A stretch of DNA of 64,000 bases, taken from positions 32,689,001 through 32,753,000 of the forward strand of contig CANTUQ010000004.1 in the NCBI GenBank assembly GCA_947683425.1, read 5' to 3'. Below the pieces are notes generated by a model that was given only the letters and a program-made list of their open reading frames with translations, was not told the DNA's origin and did not search any database. The position numbers and the translations under genes were made by a program. The stretch comes from Excoecaria cochinchinensis. Taxonomy: Eukaryota; Streptophyta; Magnoliopsida; Malpighiales; Euphorbiaceae. This document shows positions 1 to 10,329 of this stretch, piece after piece (position 1 is the first letter of the stretch; each line of letters starts with the position of its first letter).

Positions 1-44
1 ACACAGACAGGTTCATACTACTAGGGGGCAAACGAGGTGTGACA
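1..44 (-). repeat. Terminal piece of an LTR related to element B
   Basis: Read on the minus strand, this begins TGTCACACC and matches the start of the element B LTR, including the CCCCCTAGTAG stretch and the GCCTGTCTGT-like segment, with several differences. It therefore marks the first 44 bases of a second, more diverged member of the same LTR family, in the opposite orientation to B and continuing past the left window edge. Whether it is a solo LTR or part of a whole element cannot be seen. Confidence 0.7.
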
Positions 45-453
45 GTAGCGGTAGTGCTTAGCTTAGATTAAATATATGTATCTTTTGAATGTTATTTCTT
101 TTCAAAATAGAACTGAAGAATGATGAAAATTAAAAGAATAATTCTCATTTTATTTCAGAAAATTGTGTACATCTCCATAAAATTTCTATATACATGATCA
201 GTATTTGCTATGAATTCAACTATGCAAACTATATTAATACATGAAACCGAATTTTGCGAGCATCAAAACTCCTGTTACCAAACGGCCCTCTCGGGTTTTC
301 TCGATTGGGCATTTTCTCTCATGCCTCTAATTTTTGCACATGATGCCTTTTTTCGGTTTTCACCCTGTCGAGGAGCCCAATTTTAGCAAGGCCGCCTTTT
401 TTTGATTTTCGACCCACAGGGCATTTTATTCTCTTCTTTTTCTCTTATTGTCT
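45..453 (-). other. Noncoding 3' part of element A
   Basis: Lies downstream (minus sense) of the integrase stop codon at 454-456. It is AT-rich at its left part and moderately GC-rich at 240-420. No open frame continues the polyprotein and no polypurine tract was recognised, so it is taken as 3' untranslated sequence of element A, cut at its left by the B-like LTR. Confidence 0.45.
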
Positions 454-3161
454 TTAGCCATGGAACCTTTTGAGTCTGTCTATGTTCACCGGTTCCTTGA
501 ATTCATTGCCGTCACTATCTGATAAAATTGCAGCTCCCTTTCACAGTAGCTTCTTGAGAATGAAGGGCCCTTCCCAGGTAGGCCTGAATTTTCCCCCGAT
601 GTCTGGTGCTCCCGATCTCATCTGCTTAAACACCAAGTCCCCCTCCTTCAAAGGATGTTTCTTGACTTTCTTTCCAAAGGTTCGAGCTAGCCTCTTCCGA
701 TAGACGTGGTTGTGGTAGTAGGCTCTTAATCTGTTCTCATCCAGCAAGTGTAAATGTTGCAGCCTTTGCTGTGCCCATTCAGTCTCAGGGATCTGAGCTT
801 CCATGATTACTCTTAACGATTTGAGCTCTATCTCAACCGGCAGCACCGCCTCTATCTCGTACACCAGAGAATATGGCGTGGCTCCTGTAGATGTTCTCAC
901 TGTTGTCCGATAGGCCCAGAGTGCGAAAGGCAGCTTCTCCGCCCAATCTTTGTAGGTTTGGACCATTTTGGCCAATATTTTCTTAATGTTCTTATTAGCA
1001 GCCTCCACAGCTCCGTTGGCCTGTGGGCGATATGGAGAAGACTTGTGGTGTTCAATCCCATATTTCTCCAATAGCTTCCTGGTTTCTCCCATAAACTGTA
1101 CCCCATTATCTGATACCACATGGTGTGGAAGGCCATATCTGCAGATCAGATTCTTCTCAATAAACTTGGCCATGTCTCTCGCGTCAATCATCTTGAAAGA
1201 TTTTGCCTCTACCCACTTAGTAAAGTAATCGATGGCGACTATGATGTATCTATGTCCATTGGAGGCTGTGGGTCGGATCTCCCCGATGATATCTATACCC
1301 CAGGCGGCAAATGGCCAAGGCGACGTTAGGCTATGCAGTTCTGACATAGGCAAGTTCCTTAAGTCTTCGTATTGTTGGCATAGCTGGCATTGCTTTACGT
1401 ACTTTGAACAGTCATTATCCATTGTGAGCCAGTAAAACCCTTGTCTCATGATTTTCTTGGCCAGTGTCAACCCTTTCATGTGAGCTCCGCACACGCCTGC
1501 GTGAGTTTCCTCCATCAGCCTCCGAGCTTCTTTCTCATTTAAACATCTCAATTGAATGCTATCGGCCTGCCTTTTATTCAGCACCCTATCTATGCATATA
1601 AACTGAGTGGACAGTTTGCGAATTAACCTTTGGTCCTTCTCCGTAGCTTCCTCTGGAAAAGCTGCATTCTCTAGATAGTTCATAATATCATGGTACCATG
1701 GCCTCCCATCTGCTACATCGACTTCCGCTACTGACTGTGATTGAAAACTGGGCCTATCTGAGCTGGAAATCAATACGGGTCTCATAATCACTCCTTCTGG
1801 ATTATCCCACATTGACACCAAAGTAGCAAGGGCATCAGCTAATTGATTCTCCTCTCTTGGAATGAAATGAAACGTGCATACCTCAAATTGGCTACTTAGA
1901 CCTTTCAAGTGCTGGATGTAAGGCATCAATCTTTCTTCTTTAACTGCCCATTCACCTCAGATCTGGTTAATTACGAGGGAAGAGTCCCCGAACACCTCAA
2001 CATTCTTCGCCCCTAAGGCTAACAAAGCTTCCAATCCAAAAATACATGCTTCGTATTCAGCCTCGTTGTTGGTAGCTTTGAACCTTAGTTTTTTGGCCAA
2101 AGGGAGCTTCTCATTTTCCGGGGTTGTCAAGATAACTCCTACTCCTACCCCTTTGTTATTCATGGCCCCATCAAAATGCAATTGCCATCCCTAAATTGCA
2201 ATAGCCACTATATGCTCATCTAGGAAATTGAATTCGTAGGTGTCTCCTTTAATCGGGTGCTCGGCCAGGAACTCAGCCACTGCTCGCCCCTTGATAGTTT
2301 TCCTAGTGACATATTCCACATCAAATTCCTACAGCAACAATAACCATCTGCCCATCTTTCCTAGCAAGGATGGCGCTTCCTGTAAATACCTCAAAGGATT
2401 CTGCTTTGCTACCGCCTGCACCTTGTATGAGTGGAAGTAATGCCTTAACTTCTTTGAAGCCCAGATAACGGCAAGACAAATCTTTTCTACTTCGGCATAC
2501 TTGATTTCATACTCCAAGAACTTCTTGCTGAGATAGTAAATGGCAAACTCTATCCCGAACTCATCCTCTTGGGCCATCATGGCACCCACAGAGCTGTCTT
2601 CTATGGCCAAGTACAGAATCAGAGGCTTGCTTGGCTGCGGCGGCCTCAACACAGGTGGATGCAACAGGTATTCCTGGATGGCATCGAAGGCCTTTTGACA
2701 ATTCTCATTCCACACCACTGGTTGATTCTTCATTAGGAGCTTGAAAATCGATTCGCAGATTGAAGTCAATTTGGCGATGAACCTGCTGACATATTGTAAC
2801 TTGCCCAGGAAGCTTCTCACGTCCTTTTCCTTCTGAGGCACCGGTATCTCCCTGATAGCTTTAACCTTGTCCGGGTCAATTTCGATACCTCGCTGACTGA
2901 CCACATGCCCCAATAACTTCCCTGAGGTCACCCCGAAAATACATTTCTTCGGATTCAGTCGCAAGTCATACTTCTCTATTCTCATGAAGAACTTCTCCAA
3001 TGCTTCGAAATGACCCTCTCTGGTGGTAGACTTAATCATCATGTTGTCTACGTACACTTCCACTTCCTTATGGATCAAGTCGCTCAGAATCTTTATCGCC
3101 ATTCTCTAGTATGTAACCCCTACATTCTTCAGACCAAAAGGCATCAGTCGATAGGCATACG
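454..3161 (-). pseudogene. Element A pol, 3' part: RT C-terminus, RNase H, second RNase H, integrase
   Basis: This reads in one frame from the B insertion site to a natural end at 454. First comes the RT palm (catalytic motif YVDNM in place of YVDDM) and the classical RNase H. Then follows the archaeal-type RNase H (start near 2181, with HFDGAMNNKGVG and ATNNEAEYEA). Then comes integrase, with its zinc-binding HHCC region (CQLCQQ) and the DDE triad in WGIDIIGE, VVSDNGVQF and GAVEAANK. In-frame stops are at 2329-2331, near 2190, at 1957-1959 and at 541-543. The last removes only about 29 C-terminal residues, since the normal terminus is legible beyond it. The YVDD-to-YVDN change hits a catalytic aspartate. 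Product would act in cDNA synthesis and integration; this copy is non-functional. Confidence 0.85.
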
Positions 3162-3429
3162 TGTCACACCCCATTTACCCCCTAGTAGAATGAGCCTGTC
3201 TGTCCGTCTGTCTGTCTGTCTGTATGTGTAAGCATTCGCATGTGTTCAGCATTTCATAAGGGTATTTTAGTAAAATGTATGCTTTTGGGGTTTTATTATT
3301 ATGTGGGTACATACATGGCATTAGTGTGTTAATTAAGTGAGAAATACTTGTGTACATTAGAGCATACCATTGTAGGGTGATTTAGTGGGTATGCATTAAG
3401 TGTGTGTGTTTATGCCATTGTAGGGTACT

Positions 3430-3440
3430 TTATTTATAAG
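3430..3440 (+). promoter_or_regulatory. Candidate TATA box of the element B LTR
   Basis: TTATTTATAAG lies about 270 bp into the LTR. A TATA-like sequence at a comparable place (about 250-690 bp from the LTR start) occurs in several other LTRs of the window. The same site is present in the 3' LTR. It is a sequence match only. Confidence 0.4.
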
Positions 3441-4123
3441 TGCATTAGGTGTGTGATGCATGTGGAATTTAGGTGTGAGTGGTTAATTCCACCAATAAGA
3501 AATGGACACTTACTTAGGGTAAAGAAAAGGAAAAGAAAAAGGGATGAAAGAAAGGAAATAGTCAGACTTACGTTTCTTTCTTCACTCACTTTCTTCTTCT
3601 TCTCTTTCTCTATTTCAAGTACTGTATTATTGATTCAAGGTCTTATTGGTGAAATCAATCCTCTCCTTGCATTCTCTCTAGTAAGTAATTGAATTTTCTC
3701 ATCTAGTTGTTTCATTTACTTCATCTTCTTCTTCCTTGAGTTTAGGTTTAACCTAGGGTTGAATTTACTGTGTTTGTGTTCTAGCTGAGGCTCCACGTGA
3801 TCCAAAGGGGAAAGAGGTTGCTGGACCTAGTGGAGCTAAGTGATAGAAGTTTAGAATCCAGGTTTGGGAATAATTGCTTGTGATTTGCATAATTTGAGTT
3901 TACTGGAAATTTCTAGGGTTTATATGTTCTTGAAGAATTTGAATGCAAATACCCTTGATTAGTTTGACTGAATACTGTTTTGAGTTGTATATATGTTGTT
4001 TGAGATGATTTCTGGAAGGTAAAGACAGGTTTGTATGGTTTAAAATCAAATTGGGATTGAAATTATTGTTCTGAGAATTCTGGAAATTCTGGAAAAGTCG
4101 AAGTACTGTTGAATTTCTTCATG

Positions 4124-4490
4124 TCGCGTGACTCGCTACGGAAGAAGGCAAGTCACAAGACGTGACCCTCGGTCACGCCGTGACCTGCCTGCTGAGAAGC
4201 CAGTCGCGTGACCAGCTGAAGAACAAGCGGGTCACATGACGTGACCTTCGGTCACGTCGTGCGACCTGCGAAGACGCTACGCGATCTGCGAGATCACGCA
4301 GCGTGATCTGCGAGGAAGCAGCACGTCACGAGACGTGACGTCCAGTCACGCCGTGACCTGCGAGGGCGTTGCATGATTTGTGAAGATCACGCAACGTGAC
4401 CGGCGAGGAACAAGCAAGTCACATCGCGTGACCCTCGGTCACGTCGCGTGACCTGCCTGTTGGGAAGGCCAGTCACGCCTTGTGACCAGC
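4124..4490 (+). repeat. CpG-rich cluster of short palindromes in the element B LTR
   Basis: About 365 bp dense in GTCACG/CGTGAC units inside an AT-rich LTR. Perfect inverted repeats include GGTCACG-C-CGTGACC (4171-4185), AGATCACGC-A-GCGTGATCT (4291-4309), ACGTCAC-GAGAC-GTGACGT (4323-4341) and GGTCACG-TCG-CGTGACC (4437-4453). In the 3' LTR a 20-bp deletion between two GGTCAC copies has removed one unit. Several units carry an ACGT core, the site type bound by plant bZIP factors; that role is inference. Confidence 0.75.
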
Positions 4491-4708
4491 CAATCTCGCC
4501 CGTTCCTCCGTTCAGCTCATTTTTCCGAAATTTCCTAATTTTTAACTCAGAAATGAATTTGGTATTTCTTCTGAATGGACTTTGTTGTTGTATGATGCAT
4601 GTTTTACTGTTGATGCTTCGATATGCGTGATAGCATGGTTTTCTGATGAATTATATTCTGTATCCTGAATTGTGATCTGTTTGACGCATAACCTGCTAGA
4701 GTCAAGTA

Positions 4709-4949
4709 AGTGGATAGTTAGGCATGCCTAATAGAGTCTGTTGCTGCAGCCCATAGTTCTGTTTGGACCCCGATCAGGTCCCCGTTTGGTTCCTCGCGAA
4801 CCCTTTTCTGTATTGGATCTTGTTTAAGGTCCCTTTTGAAAATATATGTGAAAGTTAAAGTAAAATGGTTTAATCGGTTCGTACCCGTAATGTACTGTCT
4901 GTAATCGGCTCGTACCCGGAAAGTACTGTCTGTACACTCGTTATCCACT
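4709..4949 (+). repeat. LTR hairpin-array module (element B 5' LTR)
   Basis: Bounded by AGTGGATA (4709-4716) and its exact complement TATCCACT (4942-4949). Next to the left boundary is the palindrome TTAGGCATGCCTAA. Inside are GGACC-CCGATCA-GGTCC (4765-4781), GGTTC-CTCGC-GAACC (4788-4802), the weaker GGATC..GGTCC (4815-4832) and a 31-bp tandem repeat (4871-4901 and 4902-4932). In the 3' LTR copy the only change in the second hairpin is in its loop. Confidence 0.7.
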
Positions 4950-5212
4950 ATCTAGAGTCAGCAGGTGTTCTTTAAATGTTTATTTGAACTGCTTGATCTG
5001 AATTGGCTATAAAAGGATTATCCGAATGAGTATATTAATGTATTGTATTATGGATTATTTCTGAATGAGTATGATTATGAAATACTGATTGTATGGCTTT
5101 ATTACGTGAGCATGTTTGTATGGATTATGTTATAGCCTTTGCATTCTGCCATTGTGAATGTGTTATGCCTTGACGACCATTGTGAATGGCCGTCCATTAT
5201 TTATGTGTGTTT

Positions 5213-5260
5213 CCCCACTAAGCGTTTATCGCTTAGCACGGTGTTTTTACCCGTGCAGGT
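5213..5260 (+). promoter_or_regulatory. LTR double stem-loop (element B 5' LTR)
   Basis: After CCCCA, stem one is CTAAGCG-TTTAT-CGCTTAG (5218-5236) and, sharing its last base, stem two is GCACGG/CCGTGC (5236-5241 with 5251-5256). The same pair of adjacent stems occurs in six other LTR copies in the window. Position is about 390-430 bp before the LTR end. Function unknown; an RNA signal in the R/U5 part is the likely class. Confidence 0.7.
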
Positions 5261-5650
5261 GCGGAAGGCGTTTTGCTTTGGGAGAGTCGCCGTCATCAAG
5301 CCAACACAGAAGGGATTAGTGTAGGGCTCAGTTTTATATCAGTTATTGATTCTTTTTGTATAGAACTCTCTATATCAGCTTCCGCTTTTGTATCTACATT
5401 TTTGTATATGTAATATCATTTTGTATCAGCTAGTTGATCAGATCATTATTGTAATAGTTTATTATAGTAATGCATGATCAGCTTTTGCTTGTTGCATGTT
5501 AAGTTTTTAATTATTCTGTATTTTCTGAATGTATGTTTGAATGAATGTATGTTTTACTTTGCTATTGTTTGTTGACACCTTTACTCATACGGCATCTCAC
5601 TCCTTCTCGGATGGGATCGCCTACGTATGGGAAGGGGGTGTTACAGTTAG

Positions 5651-5664
5651 TGGTATCAGAGCAT
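5651..5664 (+). promoter_or_regulatory. Primer-binding site of element B (initiator tRNA-Met)
   Basis: TGGTATCAGAGCAT starts five bases after the LTR end. TGGTATCAGAGC is complementary to the 3' end of plant initiator tRNA-Met, the primer used by most plant Ty3/gypsy elements and by Caulimoviridae. Confidence 0.9.
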
Positions 5665-5767
5665 AGGTTTAGGCGTTTCTGGGTGTTGTTATGATTGTTC
5701 TGAGTTTCTTAGATGTGTATGTGTCTAGATCTGTGTTGGCTGATACGGTTGTTTCTTGTTTATTTAG

Positions 5768-8155
5768 ATGGCTTCTAATTCTGCTCATGGTGCGCGTGAG
5801 GAGTCCGCCGAGAGTGTGAATCCTCCCGCTGTAGATCAGTCTGTTTCTGTTACTGTGTCGGCTCAGCATGCTAGGGTTCAGCCCGAGGCCGCAGCCATGC
5901 CCTTTGAGGCTATGTTTAGACTGCATCAGGACATGGCTAGGGTTTTGGAGAGAGTGACTGCTCCTAGAGCACCTATGGAGAATTTGAGAAGGGCAGGAGT
6001 TGAGGAATTCTATGGTACTGGTTTGAATGAGTCTGAGATCGCAGAGAGATGGTTAGACAAAGTGAAGCGTGCTTTGAGAGAGATTCGGTGTCCTCCCGAC
6101 CAGCAGGCAGAGTGTACATTAGCTCTTCTTCAGGGGTCTGCTTTTGAGTGGTGGGAGTTGGTTTGCAGGCATCCTCAGCTACCGGATCCGATTACCTGGG
6201 AGTTCTTTGAGGGTGAGTTCATAAAGAAGTACATTACTCAGACTTATAGAGATGCGAGATGGGCACAGTTTTTGAGTTTGAAACAGAGGGCCATGTCTGT
6301 AGCGGATTATGAGAAAGAGTTCAACAGGTTATCGCGCTATGCCCCACGAGGAGTGATGACTGATGACTTTAGATGCAAGCATTTCGAGGCTGGGTTAAAT
6401 GAGTCATTGAAGATTGTTTTGATTTCCTTGATGTGTATTCCTGGGGTTAGCTACTATCAGATAGTGGAGGCTGCAGTGAGAGCCGAGTTATCAGAGACTG
6501 TGTTGAGAGAGAGAGCTCAGAGGAGGAGTTCTTCTCGTGGAGGTTCTTCAGCGGGTAAGAGATCTAGGAACCCACAGGATGAGTCAGCATCTGGTCCGGC
6601 TTCTAGAGGTAGACGTCAGGGTTCTGCAGCTGTGTCAGGTTCTGGTAGGGGAGGTAAATCTGATGCCATACCTATTTGTGAGAATTGCAGTAAGGCTCAC
6701 CGGGGTGAGTGTAGGTGGCTTACTGGGGGATGTTTCAGATGTGGGAGCACTGAGCACCGTGTGGCTGGTTGTCCCCAGTCGATTGAGGATTCAGGACCTC
6801 AGGGAGGAGCTAGTAGGGTTGGTTCGAATGCTTCTCAGGCTACCCGAGGTAGAGGTCGAGGTAGAGGGCGAGGTGGACGGCATAGAGATGGAGCTGCTTC
6901 TGAGACTGTTGAGCGTCCTCCTCAGGCTGCCATTAGAGCTTATGCTATGAGAGCCAGAGATGAGCAGGATGCGCCTGATGTTATTGCTGGTAAGTTCCTA
7001 CTCCATGACATTGAGTTGTATGCTCTAATTGATCCTGGTTCCACACACTCATATTTGTGCACGGATAAAATTGTTGATAAATTGCATTCTGTTGATCAGT
7101 TAGATTATGAGATTTGTGTGACCAGTCCATTAGGGCATAGTGTCAGAGTGAGTAGAGTTTTTAGGAGTTATCCTCTGATTGTTGAGGGAGTTGTGCTTCC
7201 AGCAGATCTGATTGAGTTACCCTTCAGAGAGTTTGATCTGATTCTGGGTATGGACTGGTTGGGTAAGTATCGGGCTGTAGTTGATTGCCATAGGAAGACA
7301 GTTGTACTTCGGGATAGAAGTCAGTCTCTTGTGTTTCTGAAAGGTTTGGGTGCTAGTTCAGTGAATAATGTGATTTCTGCGATGCAAGCCAAGAGATTTA
7401 TCAGGAAAGGTTGTGAGGCCTTTTTAGCTGTGGTGTTGGATTCCAAGAGAGATCAGGTTCAGATTGAGGACATTCCTGTGGTGCGGGAGTTTAGTGATGT
7501 ATTCCCGAGCGAGTTGCCTGGTTTGCCTCCTGAGAGAGAGGTTGAGTTGTCCATTGAGATTATGCCAGGTACTGCACCTATTTCGAGAGCACCTTATCGG
7601 ATGGCTCCTGTAGAGTTGAGGGAACTTAAATCTCAGCTACAGGAGTTATTGGATAAGGGGTTTATTCGACCTAGCATATCTCCTTGGGGAGCTCCAGTTC
7701 TGTTTGTCAAGAAGAAAGATGGATCCCTGCGGATGTGTATTGACTACCGCCAGATAAATAAAGTTACAGTGAAGAATAAGTATCCATTGCCTAGGATTGA
7801 AGATTTATTTGATCAGCTTCGAGGTGCGGGTGTCTTTTCCAAGATAGATCTTCGATCAGGGTACTACCAGCTTCGAGTTCAGGATGCAGATGTGGTTAAG
7901 ACTGCATTTCGGACTAGGTATGGCCACTATGAGTTTCTTGTGATGCCGTTCGGTTTGACTAATGCTCCAGCGGCTTTTATGGATCTGATGAATCGTGTGT
8001 TTAGGCCATACTTAGATCGATTTGTAGTAGTGTTCATTGATGACATCTTGGTGTATTCCAAGGATGAGAGTGAGCATGAGGAGCATCTCCGATTAGTCCT
8101 TCAGATGTTGAGAGAGCATCATTTGTTTGCTAAGCTTAGCAAGTGTGATTTCTAG
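5768..8155 (+). CDS. Element B gag-protease-RT (N-terminal part of the gag-pol frame)
   Basis: Starts at the first ATG after the primer site (MASNSAHG). The Gag core covers about residues 85-255, with the conserved FEWWELVCRHPQLP and FNRLSRYAP segments. Two zinc knuckles follow: CENCSKAHRGEC at residue 304 (CX2CX3HX3C) and CFRCGSTEHRVAGC at residue 322 (CX2CX4HX4C). An arginine/glycine-rich stretch comes next. The aspartic protease has its active site at D422 (IDPGSTHSYLC). RT runs from about residue 595, with catalytic FIDD at residues 756-759. The frame stops at a TAG (8153-8155) where relatives usually have tryptophan, consistent with a TGG-to-TAG mutation. The same frame continues immediately, so protein and RNA binding, processing and most of RT are intact while RT is truncated. 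Confidence 0.93.
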   Translation: MASNSAHGAREESAESVNPPAVDQSVSVTVSAQHARVQPEAAAMPFEAMFRLHQDMARVLERVTAPRAPMENLRRAGVEEFYGTGLNESEIAERWLDKVKRALREIRCPPDQQAECTLALLQGSAFEWWELVCRHPQLPDPITWEFFEGEFIKKYITQTYRDARWAQFLSLKQRAMSVADYEKEFNRLSRYAPRGVMTDDFRCKHFEAGLNESLKIVLISLMCIPGVSYYQIVEAAVRAELSETVLRERAQRRSSSRGGSSAGKRSRNPQDESASGPASRGRRQGSAAVSGSGRGGKSDAIPICENCSKAHRGECRWLTGGCFRCGSTEHRVAGCPQSIEDSGPQGGASRVGSNASQATRGRGRGRGRGGRHRDGAASETVERPPQAAIRAYAMRARDEQDAPDVIAGKFLLHDIELYALIDPGSTHSYLCTDKIVDKLHSVDQLDYEICVTSPLGHSVRVSRVFRSYPLIVEGVVLPADLIELPFREFDLILGMDWLGKYRAVVDCHRKTVVLRDRSQSLVFLKGLGASSVNNVISAMQAKRFIRKGCEAFLAVVLDSKRDQVQIEDIPVVREFSDVFPSELPGLPPEREVELSIEIMPGTAPISRAPYRMAPVELRELKSQLQELLDKGFIRPSISPWGAPVLFVKKKDGSLRMCIDYRQINKVTVKNKYPLPRIEDLFDQLRGAGVFSKIDLRSGYYQLRVQDADVVKTAFRTRYGHYEFLVMPFGLTNAPAAFMDLMNRVFRPYLDRFVVVFIDDILVYSKDESEHEEHLRLVLQMLREHHLFAKLSKCDF

Positions 8156-10315
8156 CTTCGAGAAGTATCATTCTTGGGTCACATTGTTTCAGCTAGAGGT
8201 ATTCAGGTTGATCCAGCCAAGATTGAGGCGATTGTTGATTGGGAAGCGCCTAGAAATGTTCAGGAAGTGAGGAGTTTCCTCGGTTTAGCAGGTTACTACC
8301 GTCGGTTTGTTAAAGGATTTTCTGTGATTGCTGCTCCTATGACTAGATTGTTGAGGAAAGGAGTTAGATTTGAGTGGTCAGACAGGTGTCAGTCTTGTTT
8401 TGATCGGTTAAAGCAGTTGCTTGTTGAGGCTCCTATCCTTACTCAACCCATCTCGGGTAAGGAGTTTGTCATTTATAGTGATGCTTCTGGAGTTGGTCTT
8501 GGATATGTGCTGATGCAGGAAGGAAAAGTAGTGGCTTATGCTTCTCGTCAGTTGAAGCCACATGAGAAGAACTATCCGACGCATGATTTAGAATTGGCAG
8601 CTATGATCTTTGCCTTGAAGATTTGGCGTCATTACCTGTATGGGGAAAAGTGTAGGATCTTCTCGGACCACAAGAGTTTGAAGTACTTCCTTTCACAGAA
8701 AGAGTTGAACATGAGACAGCGCAGATGGCTTGAGTTGTTTAAGGACTACAACTGCATTGTGGATTACCATCCTGGTAAGGCTAATGTAGTCGCCGATGCT
8801 TTGAGTCGGAAATCGGTTTCAGCCTTGTTCTTGAGGCGTTTCAGATGGCGTTTTGGTTCAGATGGGGCTTTGCTTGCCCAGTTGCGTGTGAGGCCTACCT
8901 TGAGACAGAGGATTGTAGATGCTCAGAGAGATGACCAGAGGCTTCAGCAGATTGTACATGAGGTTAGATCGGGTAAGCAGTCCGAGTTCTCAGTTCAGGA
9001 TGAGGTACTTATGTTCAGAGATCGCTTGTGTGTGCCAGAGTCTGAGGATTTGAGGAGACAGCTCATGAGTGAGGCGCATAGTTCAGTCTTTACTATGCAT
9101 CCGGGCAGTGAGAAGATGTACAGAGACATGAAGCAATTCTATTGGTGGTCTGGTATGAAGCGTGATATAGTGGATTTTGTTTCCAAGTGCTTGACTTGTC
9201 AGCAGGTAAAGGCCGAGCATCAGGTTCCTTCAGGTTTGCTTATGCCTTTATCCATTCCTGAGTGGAAATGGAATGATATCGCCATGGACTTTGTTTCTGG
9301 TTTACCTTTGACTCAGAGGAAGCATGATTCGGTTTGGGTTATTGTGGATCGACTTACGAAGTCAGCTCACTTTCTGCCGGTTAGAGTGGATTACTCCATG
9401 GATAGATTGGCCAGTATCTATGTGGATGAGATAGTTCGGTTGCATGGTGTACCTTTGTCCATAGTGTCAGATCGGGATCCGAGGTTTACTTCCAAGTTTT
9501 GGAAGGAGTTACAGAGAGCTTTGGGCACTAGGTTGAACTTCAGTACAACGTTTCATCCTCAGACCGATGGTCAGTCAGAGCGAGTCATTCAGATTCTGGA
9601 GGATATGATGAAAGCTTGTGCTTTGAATTTTTCGGGTAGTTGGGACAGATATGTATCGTTGATGGAGTTTGCCTACAACAACAGTTTTCAGTCGAGTGTC
9701 GGTATGGCACCATATGAGGCTTTGTATGGTCGTCAGTGTAGGACTCCGATTTGTTGGACCGAGCTATCCGAGAGATCTATGATTGGACCAGACTTGGTTA
9801 GAGATACTAAAGAGAAGATCAGAGTAGTGCAGCGGAATTTGAAGGCAGCAAAGGATCGACAGAAGTCTTACACCAATCTGAAGAGGAAAGATGTGCATTT
9901 TGAGATCGGGGATAAAGTTTTCCTTAAAGTTTCTCCTTGGAGGAGAGTGCTTCGATTTAGAAAGAAGGGTAAGCTGAGTCCTCGTTTCATTGGACCTTAT
10001 GAGATTTTGGCTAAGGTAGGACCTGTAGCCTATAGATTGGCGTTACCGATGGAGTTAGCAAAGTTGCATGATGTGTTCCACGTTTCGATGCTTCGTCGGT
10101 ACAGATCAGATCCTTCGCATGTTCTGTCAGTTCAGGATATCCAGGTTCAGCCAGACTTCTCTTATGATGAGGAACCGCGAGCTATTCTAGCCCGAGAGGT
10201 GAGGCAGTTGAGAAATAAGCAGATTCCTTTGGTTAAAGTGTTGTGGATCCATCATGGAGTCGAGGAAGCGACTTGGGAACCAGAGGAGTCGATGAGAGCT
10301 CAGTATCCACAGTAA
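8156..10315 (+). CDS. Element B RT C-terminus, RNase H, integrase and chromodomain
   Basis: Continues in frame after the amber codon (LREVSFLGHIVSARG). RNase H follows (YSDASGVGLGYVL near 8482). Integrase has the HHCC region (CLTC at residues 1141-1144 of the joined frame) and catalytic D1174, D1235 and E1271; the last two are separated by exactly 35 residues, the canonical DD35E spacing. It ends with a chromodomain-type tail (ILAREVRQLRNKQIPLVKVLW, then EEATWEPEE), which in this lineage targets integration to heterochromatin. Ends TAA at 10315. There is no separate start codon; a free product is unlikely without readthrough or reversion of the stop. Otherwise no lesion was seen. Confidence 0.92.
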   Translation, partial: LREVSFLGHIVSARGIQVDPAKIEAIVDWEAPRNVQEVRSFLGLAGYYRRFVKGFSVIAAPMTRLLRKGVRFEWSDRCQSCFDRLKQLLVEAPILTQPISGKEFVIYSDASGVGLGYVLMQEGKVVAYASRQLKPHEKNYPTHDLELAAMIFALKIWRHYLYGEKCRIFSDHKSLKYFLSQKELNMRQRRWLELFKDYNCIVDYHPGKANVVADALSRKSVSALFLRRFRWRFGSDGALLAQLRVRPTLRQRIVDAQRDDQRLQQIVHEVRSGKQSEFSVQDEVLMFRDRLCVPESEDLRRQLMSEAHSSVFTMHPGSEKMYRDMKQFYWWSGMKRDIVDFVSKCLTCQQVKAEHQVPSGLLMPLSIPEWKWNDIAMDFVSGLPLTQRKHDSVWVIVDRLTKSAHFLPVRVDYSMDRLASIYVDEIVRLHGVPLSIVSDRDPRFTSKFWKELQRALGTRLNFSTTFHPQTDGQSERVIQILEDMMKACALNFSGSWDRYVSLMEFAYNNSFQSSVGMAPYEALYGRQCRTPICWTELSERSMIGPDLVRDTKEKIRVVQRNLKAAKDRQKSYTNLKRKDVHFEIGDKVFLKVSPWRRVLRFRKKGKLSPRFIGPYEILAKVGPVAYRLALPMELAKLHDVFHVSMLRRYRSDPSHVLSVQDIQVQPDFSYDEEPRAILAREVRQLRNKQIPLVKVLWIHHGVEEATWEPEESMRAQYPQ

Positions 10316-10329
10316 TTCAGTTCAGGTGA

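Larger units (their letters stand above)
3162..5645 (+). repeat. 5' LTR of element B
   Basis: 2484 bp, TGTCACACC to TGTTACA. In order it contains a TATA-like TTATTTATAAG (3430-3440), a strong 5' splice-donor consensus GTAAGT (3681), a CpG-rich palindrome cluster (4124-4490), a hairpin array (4709-4949) and a double stem-loop (5213-5260). It contains no gene; short open frames inside it are not conserved as proteins. Confidence 0.93.

Noticed and set aside
897..1435. Open frames on the plus strand and an alternative minus frame over the integrase of element A
   Set aside because: Shadows of the integrase frame, which carries the HHCC and DDE motifs.
4871..4932. Possible CRISPR-like direct repeats in the B LTR
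   Set aside because: Two adjacent 31-bp copies without spacers in plant DNA; a simple tandem repeat.
4718..4948. Open frame repeated at 11903-12133, apparently a conserved 76-residue protein
   Set aside because: It is duplicated only because it lies in both LTRs of element B, and it reads through the hairpin array on the opposite strand.
5651..5664. tRNA-like match TGGTATCAGAGC here, at 19756, 48118 and 52840
   Set aside because: Only the 3' complement of tRNA-Met is present; these are primer sites, not tRNA genes.
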